DNA of 6,650 nucleotides, taken from NCBI RefSeq assembly GCF_902712995.1, contig NZ_CACTIB010000001.1:1-6650 (forward strand). The letters are read 5' to 3'. The DNA is from Candidatus Mycoplasma haematohominis. Its GTDB lineage: Bacteria; Bacillota_I; Bacilli_A; Mycoplasmatales; Mycoplasmoidaceae. Position 1 is the stretch's first letter. Each line of letters opens with the position of its first letter. The position numbers and the translations under genes are program-made. The notes under the pieces are model-generated. The model saw nothing but the letters and a program-made list of their open reading frames with translations. It searched no databases and was not told the DNA's origin. Shown piece by piece: positions 6,553 to 6,650 of the stretch.

Positions 6553-6650
6553 GATAGTACGTAATAAATATACCTCTTAAAAACACACTATTCATCGACT
6601 CTTTCCACTTTTTACTTTTCTTAAATTCTCAGCTTGCTAAAATTTTTGTT

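Noticed and set aside
6508..6650. Minus-strand frame open from the window edge and ending inside the gene at 5998-6552
   Set aside because: About 47 codons open in code 4, plausible by chance; it would overlap the start of a well-supported gene by 45 bases and shows no recognised motif. It could be the tail of an upstream gene, which the missing sequence would settle.

Overview
The window reads as chromosomal DNA of a mollicute, most likely a haemotropic Mycoplasma (haemoplasma). The DNA is AT-rich (about one-third G+C by eye). Every long reading frame opens only when TGA is read as tryptophan (genetic code 4), and TGA falls repeatedly at conserved Trp positions. Starts are a mix of ATG, GTG and TTG. 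The genes are short hypothetical proteins with an N-terminal hydrophobic anchor, arranged as tandem diverged paralogues, which is the pattern known from haemoplasma genomes. The species cannot be named from the sequence alone.

Layout. Bases 1-351 (minus) hold the first 117 codons of a type I restriction specificity subunit (HsdS), with a run of eight G in codons 13-16. A 240-base divergent spacer follows. The plus strand then carries the array: 592-1443, 1532-2329, 2336-3166, 4054-4866 and 4875-5747 are five full-length paralogues of 265-290 residues. Between the third and fourth lies an unrelated small membrane protein (3368-3859). A 43-residue anchor-like peptide (5856-5987, plus) converges on a half-size, single-module relative (5998-6552, minus). 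Their stop codons sit in the two arms of one perfect inverted repeat.

Architecture of the family. An N-terminal membrane anchor is followed, in most members, by a GTFG motif, then module 1 (WWxW...YKNRY, a Cys-x3-Tyr/Phe motif, and a closing Tyr-Cys-Ser, often continued as x-x-Gly-x-x-Pro). A variable, often acidic linker follows, then module 2 (FW, AGFxxLY, Cys-x3-Tyr, Phe-Cys-Ser-Leu). Four cysteines at equivalent positions recur in all five large members; the single-module relative keeps the two of module 1. The likely picture is a set of membrane-anchored proteins with exposed cysteine-containing domains, beside a potentially phase-variable restriction-modification gene. Any role in antigenic variation or host contact is inference. 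No tRNA, rRNA, insertion sequence or CRISPR array was seen.
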